Assembly: GCA_019359155.1 (NCBI GenBank)
Contig: JAHHHV010000078.1
Location: 1 to 64,000, forward strand
DNA: 64,000 nucleotides
Reading direction: 5' to 3'
Source of the DNA: Pegethrix bostrychoides GSE-TBD4-15B
Lineage (GTDB): Bacteria > Cyanobacteriota > Cyanobacteriia > Elainellales > Elainellaceae
The position numbers and the translations under genes are program-made. This document shows positions 42,679-52,012 of the stretch, one piece after another. How positions within the stretch are numbered: position 1 is the first letter of the stretch; each line of letters begins with the position of its first letter. The notes under the pieces were generated by a model. It was not told the DNA's origin. It worked only from the letters and a program-made list of their open reading frames with translations, and searched no databases.

Positions 42679-43677
42679 TTGTCCTTTTCTACTGATGATT
42701 TCGCCAAAGCGCTTGAGCAACATGACTACCAGTTTCAGCGGAGTCAGGTGGTTCGGGGCAAGGTGGTGAGCTACGAATCTGACGGCATCTATATTGACAT
42801 TGGCGGCAAGGCATCGGCTTTTCTGCCGCTAGAAGAAGCCTCGTTGGGGCGGATTGCCAATCTGGCTGAATATCTGCCTGTTGGAGAAGAGCGCGAATTT
42901 ATGATCATCCGCGAGCAGGATGCAGATGGTCAGGTGACGCTTTCGCTGCGCCAGATCCAGATTCGCCAAAGCTGGAAGCAGATGGCAGCGCTGCAAGAAG
43001 ATGGTCAGAGCATCCAGGTGCGGGTCAACGGCATCAACCGGGGTGGTGTGACGGTAGAGATTCGCGGGATTCGCGGCTTCATTCCCCGCTCGCACCTCGT
43101 CGATCGCGAAAATTTGGAGGCGCTCGTGGGCAGAGCGCTGACGGTCAGCCCCATTGAAGTTGACCCAGAGCGCAAAAAGCTGGTGCTGTCTCAGCGGTTG
43201 GCTACACAGGCAGCGAGCCTCGGTCAGCTGGAAATTGGTCAGCTGGTGGATGGCAAAATCGTCAGCATCAAGCCGTTTGGGCTGTTTGTCGAGTTTTCTG
43301 GCACGACTGGCCTGCTGCATATCAATCAAATCAGCAAAACCTATGTCTCTTCGCTGGAAACGCTGTTTTCGCACGGTCAGCCGCTCAAAGCCGTCATTTT
43401 AGACATAGACGATATTCGCAAGCGGGTTTCGCTCTCTACCAAGGTTTTAGAAAATTTCCCAGGCGAAATGCTGGAGAACCTAGCTGAAGTGATGGCAACC
43501 GCTGAATCACGCGCTGAGAAGGCACGACTGGCGATGCCCTCTGCTACGGTGCCGCTAGCCAGTCAGCCCGAAGTTGCCGCCGAGCAACCAGCTGCACCCA
43601 ATGAAGCTGCTCCAGACGAGACTGCCTCAGAGAGTTTACCTAAAGATTTACCTGAGGAGCTTAAGGATCTAGCCTGA
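42679..43677 (+). CDS. S1 RNA-binding domain protein (ribosomal protein S1 homolog)
   Basis: A protein of about 332 residues with three S1 domains (about 25-95, 105-165, 180-250): VVRGKVVSYESDGIYIDIGG, GVTVEIRGIRGFIPRSHL, and VDGKIVSIKPFGLFVEF. The C-terminal 70 residues are Ala/Glu/Pro-rich. Cyanobacteria carry a main S1 and a second shorter paralogue (Rps1b type) with a role in binding mRNA at initiation; this looks like the second. The start is a TTG at 42679: GAGGAGG lies exactly 6 nt upstream, whereas an earlier TTG at 42661 would place the ribosome site inside the coding region. Convergent with the lysozyme gene, overlapping by 9 bp. Confidence 0.9.
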   Translation: MSFSTDDFAKALEQHDYQFQRSQVVRGKVVSYESDGIYIDIGGKASAFLPLEEASLGRIANLAEYLPVGEEREFMIIREQDADGQVTLSLRQIQIRQSWKQMAALQEDGQSIQVRVNGINRGGVTVEIRGIRGFIPRSHLVDRENLEALVGRALTVSPIEVDPERKKLVLSQRLATQAASLGQLEIGQLVDGKIVSIKPFGLFVEFSGTTGLLHINQISKTYVSSLETLFSHGQPLKAVILDIDDIRKRVSLSTKVLENFPGEMLENLAEVMATAESRAEKARLAMPSATVPLASQPEVAAEQPAAPNEAAPDETASESLPKDLPEELKDLA

Positions 43678-44424
43678 GCTGGCCGCTAGCTCTTCGTTCA
43701 ACAGCTGCTGGTAAATCTCCGGCAGCTGATTGGTCATGCTGTTTGGCTCGATGCCATAGCCCAAGCTCGTCCAGGTGGGTGACAGAATTTGTAGCACTTC
43801 GGTGAGCCGATCCTGCTTCAGCAGCTCAGCGAGATCCACGCCCCAGGCTGTTGAGTCGCTCAGCCAGCGATAGACCACCTCGTCCTGAGATTCTGGGGCA
43901 AAGCTAAACTGCCTAGATTCCCAAAACCGAATTGGCTGCGGATAGTAGCGGGCAGCCTGTTCCTGCCAAGTGGTGGTAATAAACTGGTAGCGGCCTGCGG
44001 CGGTTGTGCAGTCGCCAATATTTGGGCCAGCCAGAATCGGTACGCACAGATCAGGGTGACGGCTTAAATCGCTGAAATGCTCGCCACCGTATAGCAGCGA
44101 GTAGGGGCGGTAGCTGTTGGACTCAGAGGCCGAAATGGTTCGCATCAGCGCCCGAATGTAGGGATCGCCGCCCTGCTTGACAAGGGGCGCTAGCGTCACG
44201 TTCCAGGCTGGATCAACGGGTGGCTTCGCAGGCGGCATCAGCATTCGACCGAGTGTTGTGGCAATCAAGATAGCTGTCCCTGCCTGGATCAATGGCTGAA
44301 CAAAGCGGCGCTCGCTCGGTTCAGCTGCAAGATCAGTCACCCGACTGCTCGGCTCGCTCCGCTTAACTTCAGGAGTAGGCAGATCAGCAGCAGGCAAATC
44401 AGGTTTGGGAGATGCGTCAGTCAC
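43669..44424 (-). CDS. Membrane-anchored lambda-type lysozyme (GH104-like)
   Basis: A protein of about 251 residues. After a Pro/Asp-rich cytoplasmic stretch comes one transmembrane segment (FVQPLIQAGTAILIATTLG), then a domain with the pattern of phage lambda lysozyme R: RTISASESN with the catalytic Glu (about 105), YGGEHFSDLSRHPD, TAAGRYQFITTTW, FAPESQDEVVYRWL and SPTWTSLGYG. Lambda R is a lytic transglycosylase that cleaves peptidoglycan. This copy has no holin or phage neighbours and looks domesticated for cell-wall work. GTG 44424 is preferred to TTG 44472, which would overlap the upstream gene. Confidence 0.85.
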   Translation of the reverse strand: MTDASPKPDLPAADLPTPEVKRSEPSSRVTDLAAEPSERRFVQPLIQAGTAILIATTLGRMLMPPAKPPVDPAWNVTLAPLVKQGGDPYIRALMRTISASESNSYRPYSLLYGGEHFSDLSRHPDLCVPILAGPNIGDCTTAAGRYQFITTTWQEQAARYYPQPIRFWESRQFSFAPESQDEVVYRWLSDSTAWGVDLAELLKQDRLTEVLQILSPTWTSLGYGIEPNSMTNQLPEIYQQLLNEELAASSG

Positions 44425-44455
44425 GATTGCGTTAAACCTGTAGAACGAAAAGCAC

Positions 44456-45115
44456 CTATGCCACGTTAGCAAATAGTGCCTGAAGCGGCTGAGCTACCGC
44501 ATCGGGGTTAGCGACAATTTCCACGGTTTTGTTGCGAGCCTTAGGCTCTCTCAAGGCTTCTACGCAGACCTGTGCCACCTTGCTGCGCGGGATGCCGCCT
44601 TCAAACAGACTATCTGCCGACGACATCACGATTGCGTCAGTATTGTCCTCGTTTTTGAGGCCGCCCGGACGCACGATGGTATAGCTGAGTCCGCTGGCTC
44701 GCAAATAGTCTTCAGCTTGCTTTTTCCAAACCAAAATTAGCCAGAACAGGTTGAGCGGATGAAACAATCGCGAGACGCAAAGCGACGAAACCATTACAAA
44801 CTGCTGAACGCCGCTGCTTTTAGCCAGATCGATCAGGTTTTTGGTGCCCTCGTAGTCTACTTTGTAAGGGCCAGTTGGGTCGAAGCTCGGCGCTGCCCCG
44901 GTAGCTGATATCAGCACCGTGCTGTCGCCAATCGCAGCTCTCAGGCTCTCAGGCTGCAAGACATCGCCCAAGGCTAGCTCTGCTTCAGCAGGCAAGATCT
45001 CGCGGGCTTTCTCCAAATCCCTGACTAAAGCGCGAACCGGAATATCCTGCTTGACTAGCTCAGCCACGATGCGTCGCCCGGTCTGACCTGTTGCCCCTGC
45101 CACAAATGCTTTCAT
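44456..45115 (-). CDS. NAD(P)-binding SDR-like protein (atypical, NmrA/YwnB type)
   Basis: A protein of about 219 residues with the N-terminal dinucleotide motif AFVAGATGQTGRRIVAELVK, GDVLQPESLRAAIG, STVLISATGA, and YTIVRPGGLKNED. This is the extended/atypical short-chain dehydrogenase pattern without the YxxxK catalytic pair, as in cyanobacterial and chloroplast homologues. NADPH binding is likely; substrate unknown. The ATG at 45115 is preferred to TTG 45136. The lysozyme gene starts shortly after its stop on the same strand, so they may be co-transcribed. Confidence 0.85.
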   Translation of the reverse strand: MKAFVAGATGQTGRRIVAELVKQDIPVRALVRDLEKAREILPAEAELALGDVLQPESLRAAIGDSTVLISATGAAPSFDPTGPYKVDYEGTKNLIDLAKSSGVQQFVMVSSLCVSRLFHPLNLFWLILVWKKQAEDYLRASGLSYTIVRPGGLKNEDNTDAIVMSSADSLFEGGIPRSKVAQVCVEALREPKARNKTVEIVANPDAVAQPLQALFANVA

Positions 45116-45471
45116 ATTGCTTTTATTGCCGATCAATATAGATTATCTCAAACTCAAGTCTCTCAAATTTGAGCCGATAAAAATCTGCATTGAGTCAGGG
45201 ATTTCGGCATCAACTTAGGCCAAATCTGCGTAGATCGAACAGGGTGAGCAGGAGTTTCGCATAGGCTGAGCCAATTTCTCCGTAGATCAATCGTAGGCCG
45301 GTCGGAAATCAGCCCGGTATGCTGGGCAAATTAGCTCATAGGTTAGCCTACGGGTTTAGCGCTCGCTTTGACGAGAGTTCGTAAATTAGCTCCTCCTTCC
45401 TCAGATGTTCGGTTAGGATATCGTAGAGAAGGAGAGGCTCCGGAACCGCATTCAATTCAGGACAGTCTCTT
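45116..45471. other. Non-coding divergent spacer
   Basis: A 356-bp interval between the SDR gene (minus) and the DUF1997 gene (plus). It holds both promoters. No small gene or strong hairpin seen. GAAGGAGAGG lies about 30 bp before the DUF1997 ATG, too far to be its ribosome site. Confidence 0.45.
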
Positions 45472-46245
45472 ATGCAGGCCAATTCCGCCGAACAGCACTC
45501 CTTTGAAAACGCCGCTATCTTAGGCGTGCCCTCTGGTCGAGTAGATATTACTGCTTTGGAAGGATATACCCACGACGACCGAATTCACAGCGAGCCTGTC
45601 TGCTTTCACAGCTCATTTACGAGCTGCATGGAAATGTATGCAGATGTGGCAACTGTCGCGCGCTACCTGGATGCACATCGCGCCTGGTTCCCCCGCTGCG
45701 CCCAGCCAATGGCCACCGAGCCAATTGGTGACAATGGCTATGCGCTCACCATTGGCAAGTTCGGCTCCTTTGGCTATGAGGTCGAACCCAAAATCGGCCT
45801 GAATCTGCTGCCCGCCGATCAGTCAATCTATCGGATTCAAACCATTGCTGTGCCCAACTATGTTCCTCCGGGCTACGAGGTGGATTTTAAGGCCGCTCTC
45901 CAGCTGATTGAAGCCGCGCCCGACTCTGAGCTGTTGGCTGCCTTTAAAAAGGCTACGGCTACGGCTCCAGAGTGCGTAACGCGAGTTGAGTGGCAGCTAG
46001 ATCTCCAAGTGATGATTCAGTTCCCGCGCTTTATTCATGCGCTGCCTCTGTCGCTGATTGAAACCACAGGTGACCGTCTGCTCAATCAGATTGTGCGGCA
46101 GGTCTCGCGGCGGCTGACGCAGAAGGTGCAGGAAGACTTTCACAGCAGCAGCGATTTGCCGTTTCCCAAAAAGTACCGCAAGCTCTGGCAGCGTCATCCC
46201 AATCTACAGGCTGACCCACAAGCTGACCCACAGGCTGAAGACTAA
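45472..46245 (+). CDS. DUF1997 domain protein
   Basis: A 257-residue DUF1997 protein (cyanobacteria and plastids). The domain runs about 40-235: VCFHSSFTSCMEMYADVATV, FPRCAQPMATEPIGDNGYAL, GKFGSFGYEVEPKIGLNLLP, and the C-terminal HALPLSLIETTGDRLLNQIV. The tail ends with a QADPQADPQAED duplication. No signal peptide; function unknown. It may bind a lipid or hydrophobic ligand (START-like outline), but that is only an impression from sequence. Confidence 0.88.
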   Translation: MQANSAEQHSFENAAILGVPSGRVDITALEGYTHDDRIHSEPVCFHSSFTSCMEMYADVATVARYLDAHRAWFPRCAQPMATEPIGDNGYALTIGKFGSFGYEVEPKIGLNLLPADQSIYRIQTIAVPNYVPPGYEVDFKAALQLIEAAPDSELLAAFKKATATAPECVTRVEWQLDLQVMIQFPRFIHALPLSLIETTGDRLLNQIVRQVSRRLTQKVQEDFHSSSDLPFPKKYRKLWQRHPNLQADPQADPQAED

Positions 46246-46271
46246 AGGCGCGCAGCTTAAAGATTGTATGC

Positions 46272-48005
46272 CTAAGAATTATATTTAGCGATCCAGATAT
46301 CGTAGTTGCCCTGGTTCGCTGCCGCCGGGAAGCTGCCCTGCGTTTGGCCAGCCAAATAGATCGCCCCCGTCGCATCTGTCGTGAGGCTGTAGGCTTCGTC
46401 GTTTTGAGCCGTGCCGAGCTGGCTGGCGCTGAGTAGATTACCGTTCGCGTCGGCTTGGGCAATCCAGGCATCCGAGCCGCCTAAGGCTGAGCCGAACAGA
46501 CTGGTGTTAGTTTCGCCCGTCAGGTAAATTCTGCCTGCTGGATCAATCGCAACTGCCTGAGCCGTATCTAGGCCACTGCCGCCAATCTGTTTTGTCCACT
46601 GCCAGCTGCCGCTGCTGCTGAACTTGGCTAGGAACGCATCTGACTCGCCGCCGCCATAGGAGTTGGCCACCAAACTGCCAGAAGGTAACGCTGCTGCGGT
46701 CTGGCCGACGATATACAGATCGGAACCGCTCACCGCAAGACCTCGCCCATAGTCAGTGTCACTCCCACTGCTCAGCGTTTGGTTCCAGAGCAGATTGCCT
46801 GTCATTCGGTCGAAGCTTGCCACAAACGCATCACCGCCGGACAGATTGACCGAGCTGCCGGAGAGATTCAGCGTCGCGTCAGAAATGCCAGTAATGTAGA
46901 TGCTACCGTTAGTCACCGTGATATCAGAGGCAGCTGTAGTTTTGGCATTGCCGAATTCTAGAATGCCGCTATCGCCAAAAGCGGTCTCCAAATCGCCGTT
47001 GCTGGCATACTTAGCCACAAATGCTTTGCCCTGACTGATCGGATCTGGGAGGCCGCGTCGAACGCCGGTAACGTAGATATTGTTGTTGTCGTCGATCGAT
47101 ACGCCCGCAGCCGCATCTGCGGCATTGATGCCCAAGACCGAACTCTGAATGGTTCTCAGCCACTGCTGCTGGCCGTTTGAGTTGTACTTGGCGATAAAGG
47201 CGTTGCTGTTGAGACCGACAATCGTTGCGCCCACTACATAGTAGTTGCCTGAATCATCGACAGCAATATCAGCAACGGCAGTCGAACCTGACAGCGCCAG
47301 CGTTCGCTGCTCTAGCGAAGTTCCATCTTGGGCATATTGGTGGACAAATCCACTGCCTGAAAAAGCGCTGCTGGGGCTAGACACACCCGCAACATAGGCG
47401 CTGCTGTTTTGAGTCGCAGTCCCAAACGCATAGTCGTTCTGCGCTGTACCAAACTGACGCAGCCAGGTCTGGGGACGAAAAGCAGCTAGAGAGAAGATGG
47501 GAGGCGGAGCTGAGCCAGGGACTGGGGATGGAGGACTAGCGCCGGGAGATGGACTGAGGGCTGGACTAGCGCCGGGAGAGCCAATTAAACCATCTGCAGG
47601 CAGGGCTGCTGTTGCCAGCCTGAGCCGATAGCGACTATCGCCCCGCGCCTGGGAGACTCGCAGGTAGTAAGTGCCCGCTGCTAGCTCCAAGTCAACAGTG
47701 CGGCCATTGGCGCGGCTAGCTGCCAGCGGATTTAGATATCTGCGGATTTGCTTGCGGTTCAGATCGCTGAATTCAGTGCGGCCAATCTTTTTCAGAGCCT
47801 GATTCTGTTGCAGGTTGAAGAGCCGGACGGCAGCTCGTCTGCTGCCCGTGGCTTTGAGCGTCAAGCGACTGGCGCTGCTGAGTTTCAGGCGGTACAGATC
47901 GTCTGGGTCGGTTTTGCCGACTCGATCACTCAGCAGCTGACCACCACCGAGATTGCGAACGAGCCGAGCGGTTTTGAGGCTATTTCTGGCGCGATCAGGT
48001 GCCAT
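46272..48005 (-). CDS. SBBP-repeat beta-propeller protein
   Basis: A 577-residue protein: N-terminal PPC-like domain (about 25-150, with DPDDLYRLKLSSASRLTLKA and AAGTYYLRVSQARGDSRYRL), a Pro/Ser/Gly linker with micro-duplications (LIGSPGASPALSPSPGASPP), then seven or so SBBP beta-propeller repeats (about 185-577) of the form WLRxFGTAQNDYAxGxAxDxxGNxYVxG. No clear N-terminal signal peptide, though domains of this type are usually exported. Probably surface-binding; ligand unknown. Confidence 0.85.
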   Translation of the reverse strand: MAPDRARNSLKTARLVRNLGGGQLLSDRVGKTDPDDLYRLKLSSASRLTLKATGSRRAAVRLFNLQQNQALKKIGRTEFSDLNRKQIRRYLNPLAASRANGRTVDLELAAGTYYLRVSQARGDSRYRLRLATAALPADGLIGSPGASPALSPSPGASPPSPVPGSAPPPIFSLAAFRPQTWLRQFGTAQNDYAFGTATQNSSAYVAGVSSPSSAFSGSGFVHQYAQDGTSLEQRTLALSGSTAVADIAVDDSGNYYVVGATIVGLNSNAFIAKYNSNGQQQWLRTIQSSVLGINAADAAAGVSIDDNNNIYVTGVRRGLPDPISQGKAFVAKYASNGDLETAFGDSGILEFGNAKTTAASDITVTNGSIYITGISDATLNLSGSSVNLSGGDAFVASFDRMTGNLLWNQTLSSGSDTDYGRGLAVSGSDLYIVGQTAAALPSGSLVANSYGGGESDAFLAKFSSSGSWQWTKQIGGSGLDTAQAVAIDPAGRIYLTGETNTSLFGSALGGSDAWIAQADANGNLLSASQLGTAQNDEAYSLTTDATGAIYLAGQTQGSFPAAANQGNYDIWIAKYNS

Positions 48006-48170
48006 AGAAGTTTAGAGGCGATTTTTGAGTGCGACTCGTTCAGGAAGCAGGTTAGGAAGCAGTGCTGAAACGTAAGCTTTCTCTAGCTTGCGCTCAGTTG
48101 TTCTTGACCAGATTAACATTCTGCACCCGTCTAGTGCCCACTCATCGCCCAATCCTAAGCCCTGTAACGC

Positions 48171-48920
48171 TTAGCTTGCCGCCATCCGATTGGTGCGAAA
48201 CGTCACGTTAACGCCTTCATTGGTTTGCTCCAAAACCAGCAGCGGGGTTGGCTTGGCTTTTTGATCCCAGCGGACGCTAGCGATTCGTCCCTGAATTGTA
48301 GGCTGCCAGGTGTCATCTGCTTCCAGGCTCATGAACTTCTGCATACAGTTAATGATCTGGCTGATCGTGACGGAAGTAGGCTGAGTCGGCAGCTTCATCA
48401 GCTTAATCTGAATTCTAAACAGGACGCGGCGCGTGCCCTTGGGAGAGTTGGTCGGATCGTATTCCACGTCAAAGATTTCATCTACCTGCCGTCCGGTTGA
48501 GCTGGCAATCCCCACGACTCCTTGCTCAGCCTGAAGCGGACGTAGGGCAATCGAGATTTTCTCTTTGACACGAATTTTAATCTGATTCATCAGCGCGAAA
48601 TGGAACTGCTCTTCCTCCATCCGCATCCGCAGATAGTCGAGGTTAAATTCACGCGAATGGATCAGATCCGGATTTCTCTCCATCTTGCTAATCGTATTTA
48701 ACGCTAGCTTCAGCTTCTTTTGCAGCTCGCGATTCTTAAACTCTTCAAATCGCTTTTGCTTGGCGAGGTGAGTCATCATCACCTGGCTATAAGCTGCAAG
48801 TGCAACTAGCAGAATCCCCAGCGCTCCGGTTCCTAGCATCCAGGGATTGTTGAGCAGCTCTAGCTTCGGCGGCTTGATTTGCGCCAGTTGGGGTTCTACA
48901 AGAATGACGTGGGCTGGCAT
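48171..48920 (-). CDS. Membrane-anchored conserved hypothetical protein
   Basis: A 249-residue protein with one N-terminal transmembrane helix (about 26-48: WMLGTGALGILLVALAAYSQ), a charged helical stretch (about 55-105, KQKRFEEFKNRELQKKLKLA) and a soluble C-terminal region with GRQVDEIFDVEYDPTNSPKG. I know similar proteins only from cyanobacteria. No function can be assigned. Located between the SBBP-repeat gene and the M15A-like gene, all minus strand. Confidence 0.75.
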   Translation of the reverse strand: MPAHVILVEPQLAQIKPPKLELLNNPWMLGTGALGILLVALAAYSQVMMTHLAKQKRFEEFKNRELQKKLKLALNTISKMERNPDLIHSREFNLDYLRMRMEEEQFHFALMNQIKIRVKEKISIALRPLQAEQGVVGIASSTGRQVDEIFDVEYDPTNSPKGTRRVLFRIQIKLMKLPTQPTSVTISQIINCMQKFMSLEADDTWQPTIQGRIASVRWDQKAKPTPLLVLEQTNEGVNVTFRTNRMAAS

Positions 48921-49108
48921 AGGTACTGAATAGGCTGGCTTGCGCCAATACGGTGAGGAGTAATCTTAGAATGCCCCCAGATAGCGTAACCTGATCACTA
49001 CGATTACACCACGACAGCAGGTCAACTGTGAGCTGCGCGGTTTGATCTGCTGCAATCTTCATCAAAGCAAAATATTCCGCCCAACGCTCGCTGACTATTC
49101 CCTAACGC

Positions 49109-50767
49109 TCAAGGCTGCCTCCAGCGGCTGCGATGGGGCTGGGCATCTACATAGCAAAGGTGGGGATAGCGGCTATAACGGCCTAAGCTACCTGTCCACC
49201 AAGGATCAAGAGCGCGGTAGATCTGATCGCCCGTTAGCCCGTCGCAGTAAAACTGGATTGCGTCGCCAATTGCATAGCGCTCAGGTTGCTGCTGATCTGT
49301 TGGCTGATACCAGGTAGTGATGCAGAGCGGGCGACCGATGCGCTCAATCGCCTGCTGCGCTAGCTCGGCAATCCGAATCACGGCTTCTATAGCGGCTGGA
49401 TGCGCTGGCAAATAGCGCCCGCCCTGAGTCGCATCCGCCCAGCTTAAGCTGCCGCTGGGCAAAATGGCGGCAAACAGCTGGAGGTTGTCAGATGTCCAGA
49501 CGGCTGGACGCGGTGGCGACGGAATTGGCTCTGGCTTAGGAGCCGCATCGGGTGAGTCGCGTCGAGCTGTTTCTAGCCGCTGCAAAGTATCCAGCAGGTT
49601 TTGCAGCGTTGGATCGCGGCTGTCCCAGCCCTGCCAGAGCTGCCAGAGCCGAATCAACGCCTCGCGCTGGAAGTCTGACTCGTCGTAGAGTGCCGGAATC
49701 TGCTTTACAAAATCGAGCAGCGCGCGGTCGAGCTGACTGGCAGCAGTGAGCATGGCGCGTCGATCGGGGCTGCTGGCCGTCATCACCTGAGCATCTAGGC
49801 CGAGCTGCTGGAGGGCGGTGCCGCGTGAATCCAGCCTGTACCAGAGGCGATAGGCTTCAGTCAGAGCATTGCGCTGGTCGCCTTTACCCTGATAGGCCGG
49901 AGGAATCCGCTGGATGCAGGCAATCAAGGCCGGATCAATGAGCTGAATGCTGGTCTCGGCGGTGGGCGCAGCTTGCAATTGGGCAATTGCCGCCTCGCGG
50001 GATGGGCACTGATGCCAGAGCTGCGCTAGCCGCAAGAGAGCCTCCCGCTGGTGGGGATAGCCGCTGTAGCCAGCACTATAGTCTTGCAGGGCTTGCAGCA
50101 GCAGCGGATCGAGCCGCGCTTCGTCAAAATTGGCGGGCAGCGGATCGGCAGGATCGCGCTCTAGAAAGAACGCAATCGTAGCCAAGCGATCATCGAGCTG
50201 CCGCCAGATGCGGCTAGCCTCCAGCAAAGCCTGCCGCTGATAGCTCAGCCCCAAATAGTAGCGGGGCAGCGCTTGGGCAAACTTGAGCAGCGTTTGATCT
50301 AGCCAGCCAAAGCCTTCGTCTAGCGGCAGACCAGCTGCCTTACAGTCTTGTCTCCAGTCTTCTAGATAGGCTTGCAGCAGAGCCGTATCGTGGGTTAGCT
50401 CCAGGCGGGCAGCATCAGCATCGCTGGCAATCGGCACATAGCCACTGGCGATCAGCTGAATGAGTCGATCGCTGTAGCAGCCCCGGTCGGCATTCCAGAA
50501 TTCCGCTCCCTGCCAGCCTTGAGCCGTCAGCCGTCCGATCAGGCTCCGCAGGCTGTTGGCCGCATACTGCACCTGCTTGGCAAAGTGATTCACCTGGTCG
50601 AGCGGGATGCGGTTGGCCGGAGAGATGCCCAAGCCCAGCTCGCCGTCCGCTAGGCTGGGTCGCTGCTGGGCTGCTGCAAGTGCCGCCAAGATCGGCTTGT
50701 GGAGTCCGGTGCGAATCGCGGCCTGAAGGTAATCATCGTTGCGCTGCTCAGCGCTTAATCCTGCCAT
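49109..50767 (-). CDS. Repeat protein with degenerate M15A-like C-terminal domain
   Basis: A 552-residue protein. Residues about 165-405 contain four repeats of about 60 residues sharing LPxYYxGxxYQRxALLxAxRLWxxxDxRxAAIxxL. The final 120 residues resemble cyanobacterial peptidase M15A domains (DUF882-like): LCITTWYQPTDQQQPERYAIGDAIQFYCDG and a late HLCYVDAQPH. In active family members the segment reads RHxxGxAxD; here Tyr and Gln replace His and Asp, so zinc-peptidase activity is doubtful and the domain may only bind peptidoglycan. No signal peptide is visible. Confidence 0.75.
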   Translation of the reverse strand: MAGLSAEQRNDDYLQAAIRTGLHKPILAALAAAQQRPSLADGELGLGISPANRIPLDQVNHFAKQVQYAANSLRSLIGRLTAQGWQGAEFWNADRGCYSDRLIQLIASGYVPIASDADAARLELTHDTALLQAYLEDWRQDCKAAGLPLDEGFGWLDQTLLKFAQALPRYYLGLSYQRQALLEASRIWRQLDDRLATIAFFLERDPADPLPANFDEARLDPLLLQALQDYSAGYSGYPHQREALLRLAQLWHQCPSREAAIAQLQAAPTAETSIQLIDPALIACIQRIPPAYQGKGDQRNALTEAYRLWYRLDSRGTALQQLGLDAQVMTASSPDRRAMLTAASQLDRALLDFVKQIPALYDESDFQREALIRLWQLWQGWDSRDPTLQNLLDTLQRLETARRDSPDAAPKPEPIPSPPRPAVWTSDNLQLFAAILPSGSLSWADATQGGRYLPAHPAAIEAVIRIAELAQQAIERIGRPLCITTWYQPTDQQQPERYAIGDAIQFYCDGLTGDQIYRALDPWWTGSLGRYSRYPHLCYVDAQPHRSRWRQP

Positions 50768-50876
50768 AGCCCGTAACCTACGCTTGTAAATCTTCTGCTA
50801 AATGTTAGATGACTTTGGCAAATAGGAGGCAGATTGGGGCAGGTTGGCCACAAGATTTTTGGGGTCTGGGCAGGAT

Positions 50877-51203
50877 TTACGCCTTAACCAACGAAGCGAG
50901 CGGGTCGGGAATGCTGGCCGAGGGAGCCTGAAACTTGCCTGTGGCAACGTATTCTAGCCGCAGCTTCAGCCAGGTAATAAACTGCGGATCGGTGGAGACA
51001 ATTGCCACAGATGGCTGCGGGCATTGGGCTTTGACGCTGGCCATCTCTGGGGCTTCTAGAAAAGCGGGCTGGTGAATCAAAAAGAAATCAATCGCCTTTT
51101 CCTGCTCTTGGTAGTAGCGGGTTCGCTCTTTGAGGACTTCGGCGGTTGGCTCTTCTTCAAGCAGATAGCGCTGGCTAGCCGCCAAGTAGTAGTAGGTCTG
51201 CAT
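50877..51203 (-). CDS. ycf54: Ycf54, partner of Mg-protoporphyrin monomethyl ester cyclase
   Basis: A 108-residue Ycf54 (MgPME-cyclase complex protein). MQTYYYLAASQRYLLEEEP, the helix VLKERTRYYQEQEKAIDFFL, QPAFLEAPEMASVKAQCPQP and ITWLKLRLEYVATGKFQAPS match the family throughout. It binds and stabilises the AcsF/CycI cyclase that makes protochlorophyllide. The open frame extends to 51263; the ATG at 51203 is chosen because family members start at the TYYY strand and are about 106 residues. It lies 90 bp downstream of pdxJ on the same strand. Confidence 0.94.
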   Translation of the reverse strand: MQTYYYLAASQRYLLEEEPTAEVLKERTRYYQEQEKAIDFFLIHQPAFLEAPEMASVKAQCPQPSVAIVSTDPQFITWLKLRLEYVATGKFQAPSASIPDPLASLVKA

Positions 51204-51292
51204 GTCTCGTCTGTCTATGTCCATACTATAATCTGTCAATCGATCATACCGGAGCAACGCCACAGGTCTCTCTCCACAGGTCTCTATCGTCT

Positions 51293-52012
51293 CTACAAAC
51301 CCTGGATTATCTGCTTCATTTCCCGTACAGCCCGCTCCATGCCCACGAGTACGGCTCGGCTGACGATGCTGTGGCCGATATTTAGCTCCTCCATTCCGGG
51401 CAGGCAGGCTACTGGATAAGCGTTCCAGTAAGTGAGGCCATGTCCAGAATTGACCCGCAGACCTAGCCCTAATGCTTGCTCACAGCCCTGAGCCAAAATT
51501 GCCAGCTCTTTGGCGCGGTGCTGTTCAGTCTTGGCTTCGGCATATTGGCCTGTATGCAGCTCTACAAACCGCGCTTCTGTTGCAGCCGCCGCCTCAATCT
51601 GAGCCGGGTCAGCGTCAATAAACAGGCTGACTGGAATATTGGCCCACTGAAGTTGCCCAACCACCTGCTGCATTCGCTGCTGCTGTCCGGCAATATCTAG
51701 CCCGCCCTCAGTGGTGACTTCTTCACGACGCTCTGGTACCAGCGTCACGTAGTCGGGACAGATCTCTAGGGCAATTCCCACCATCTCATCGGTGGCCGCC
51801 ATCTCCAGATTGAGATGCGTCCGTACGGTTTGACGCAGCAGCCGCACATCTCGATCCTGCATATGCCGTCGGTCTTCGCGCAGATGCACAGTGATGCCAT
51901 CTGCGCCTGCTAGCTCGGCTAACACCGCTGCCGCAACTGGGTCAGGCTCAACCGTACCTCTGGCCTGCCGGATCGTTGCGACATGATCAATATTGACTCC
52001 GAGAGTTGGCAA
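51293..52012 (-). CDS. pdxJ: Pyridoxine 5'-phosphate synthase
   Basis: A 239-residue PdxJ TIM-barrel enzyme that condenses 1-deoxyxylulose 5-phosphate with 3-amino-2-oxopropyl phosphate to form pyridoxine 5'-phosphate (vitamin B6). The N-terminal [30 protein letters not shown], the catalytic Glu in [11 protein letters not shown] and the C-terminal [13 protein letters not shown] are all conserved. Length typical. Directly upstream of ycf54. Two direct repeats lie about 75-105 bp upstream of the start. Confidence 0.97.
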   Translation of the reverse strand: MPTLGVNIDHVATIRQARGTVEPDPVAAAVLAELAGADGITVHLREDRRHMQDRDVRLLRQTVRTHLNLEMAATDEMVGIALEICPDYVTLVPERREEVTTEGGLDIAGQQQRMQQVVGQLQWANIPVSLFIDADPAQIEAAAATEARFVELHTGQYAEAKTEQHRAKELAILAQGCEQALGLGLRVNSGHGLTYWNAYPVACLPGMEELNIGHSIVSRAVLVGMERAVREMKQIIQGL

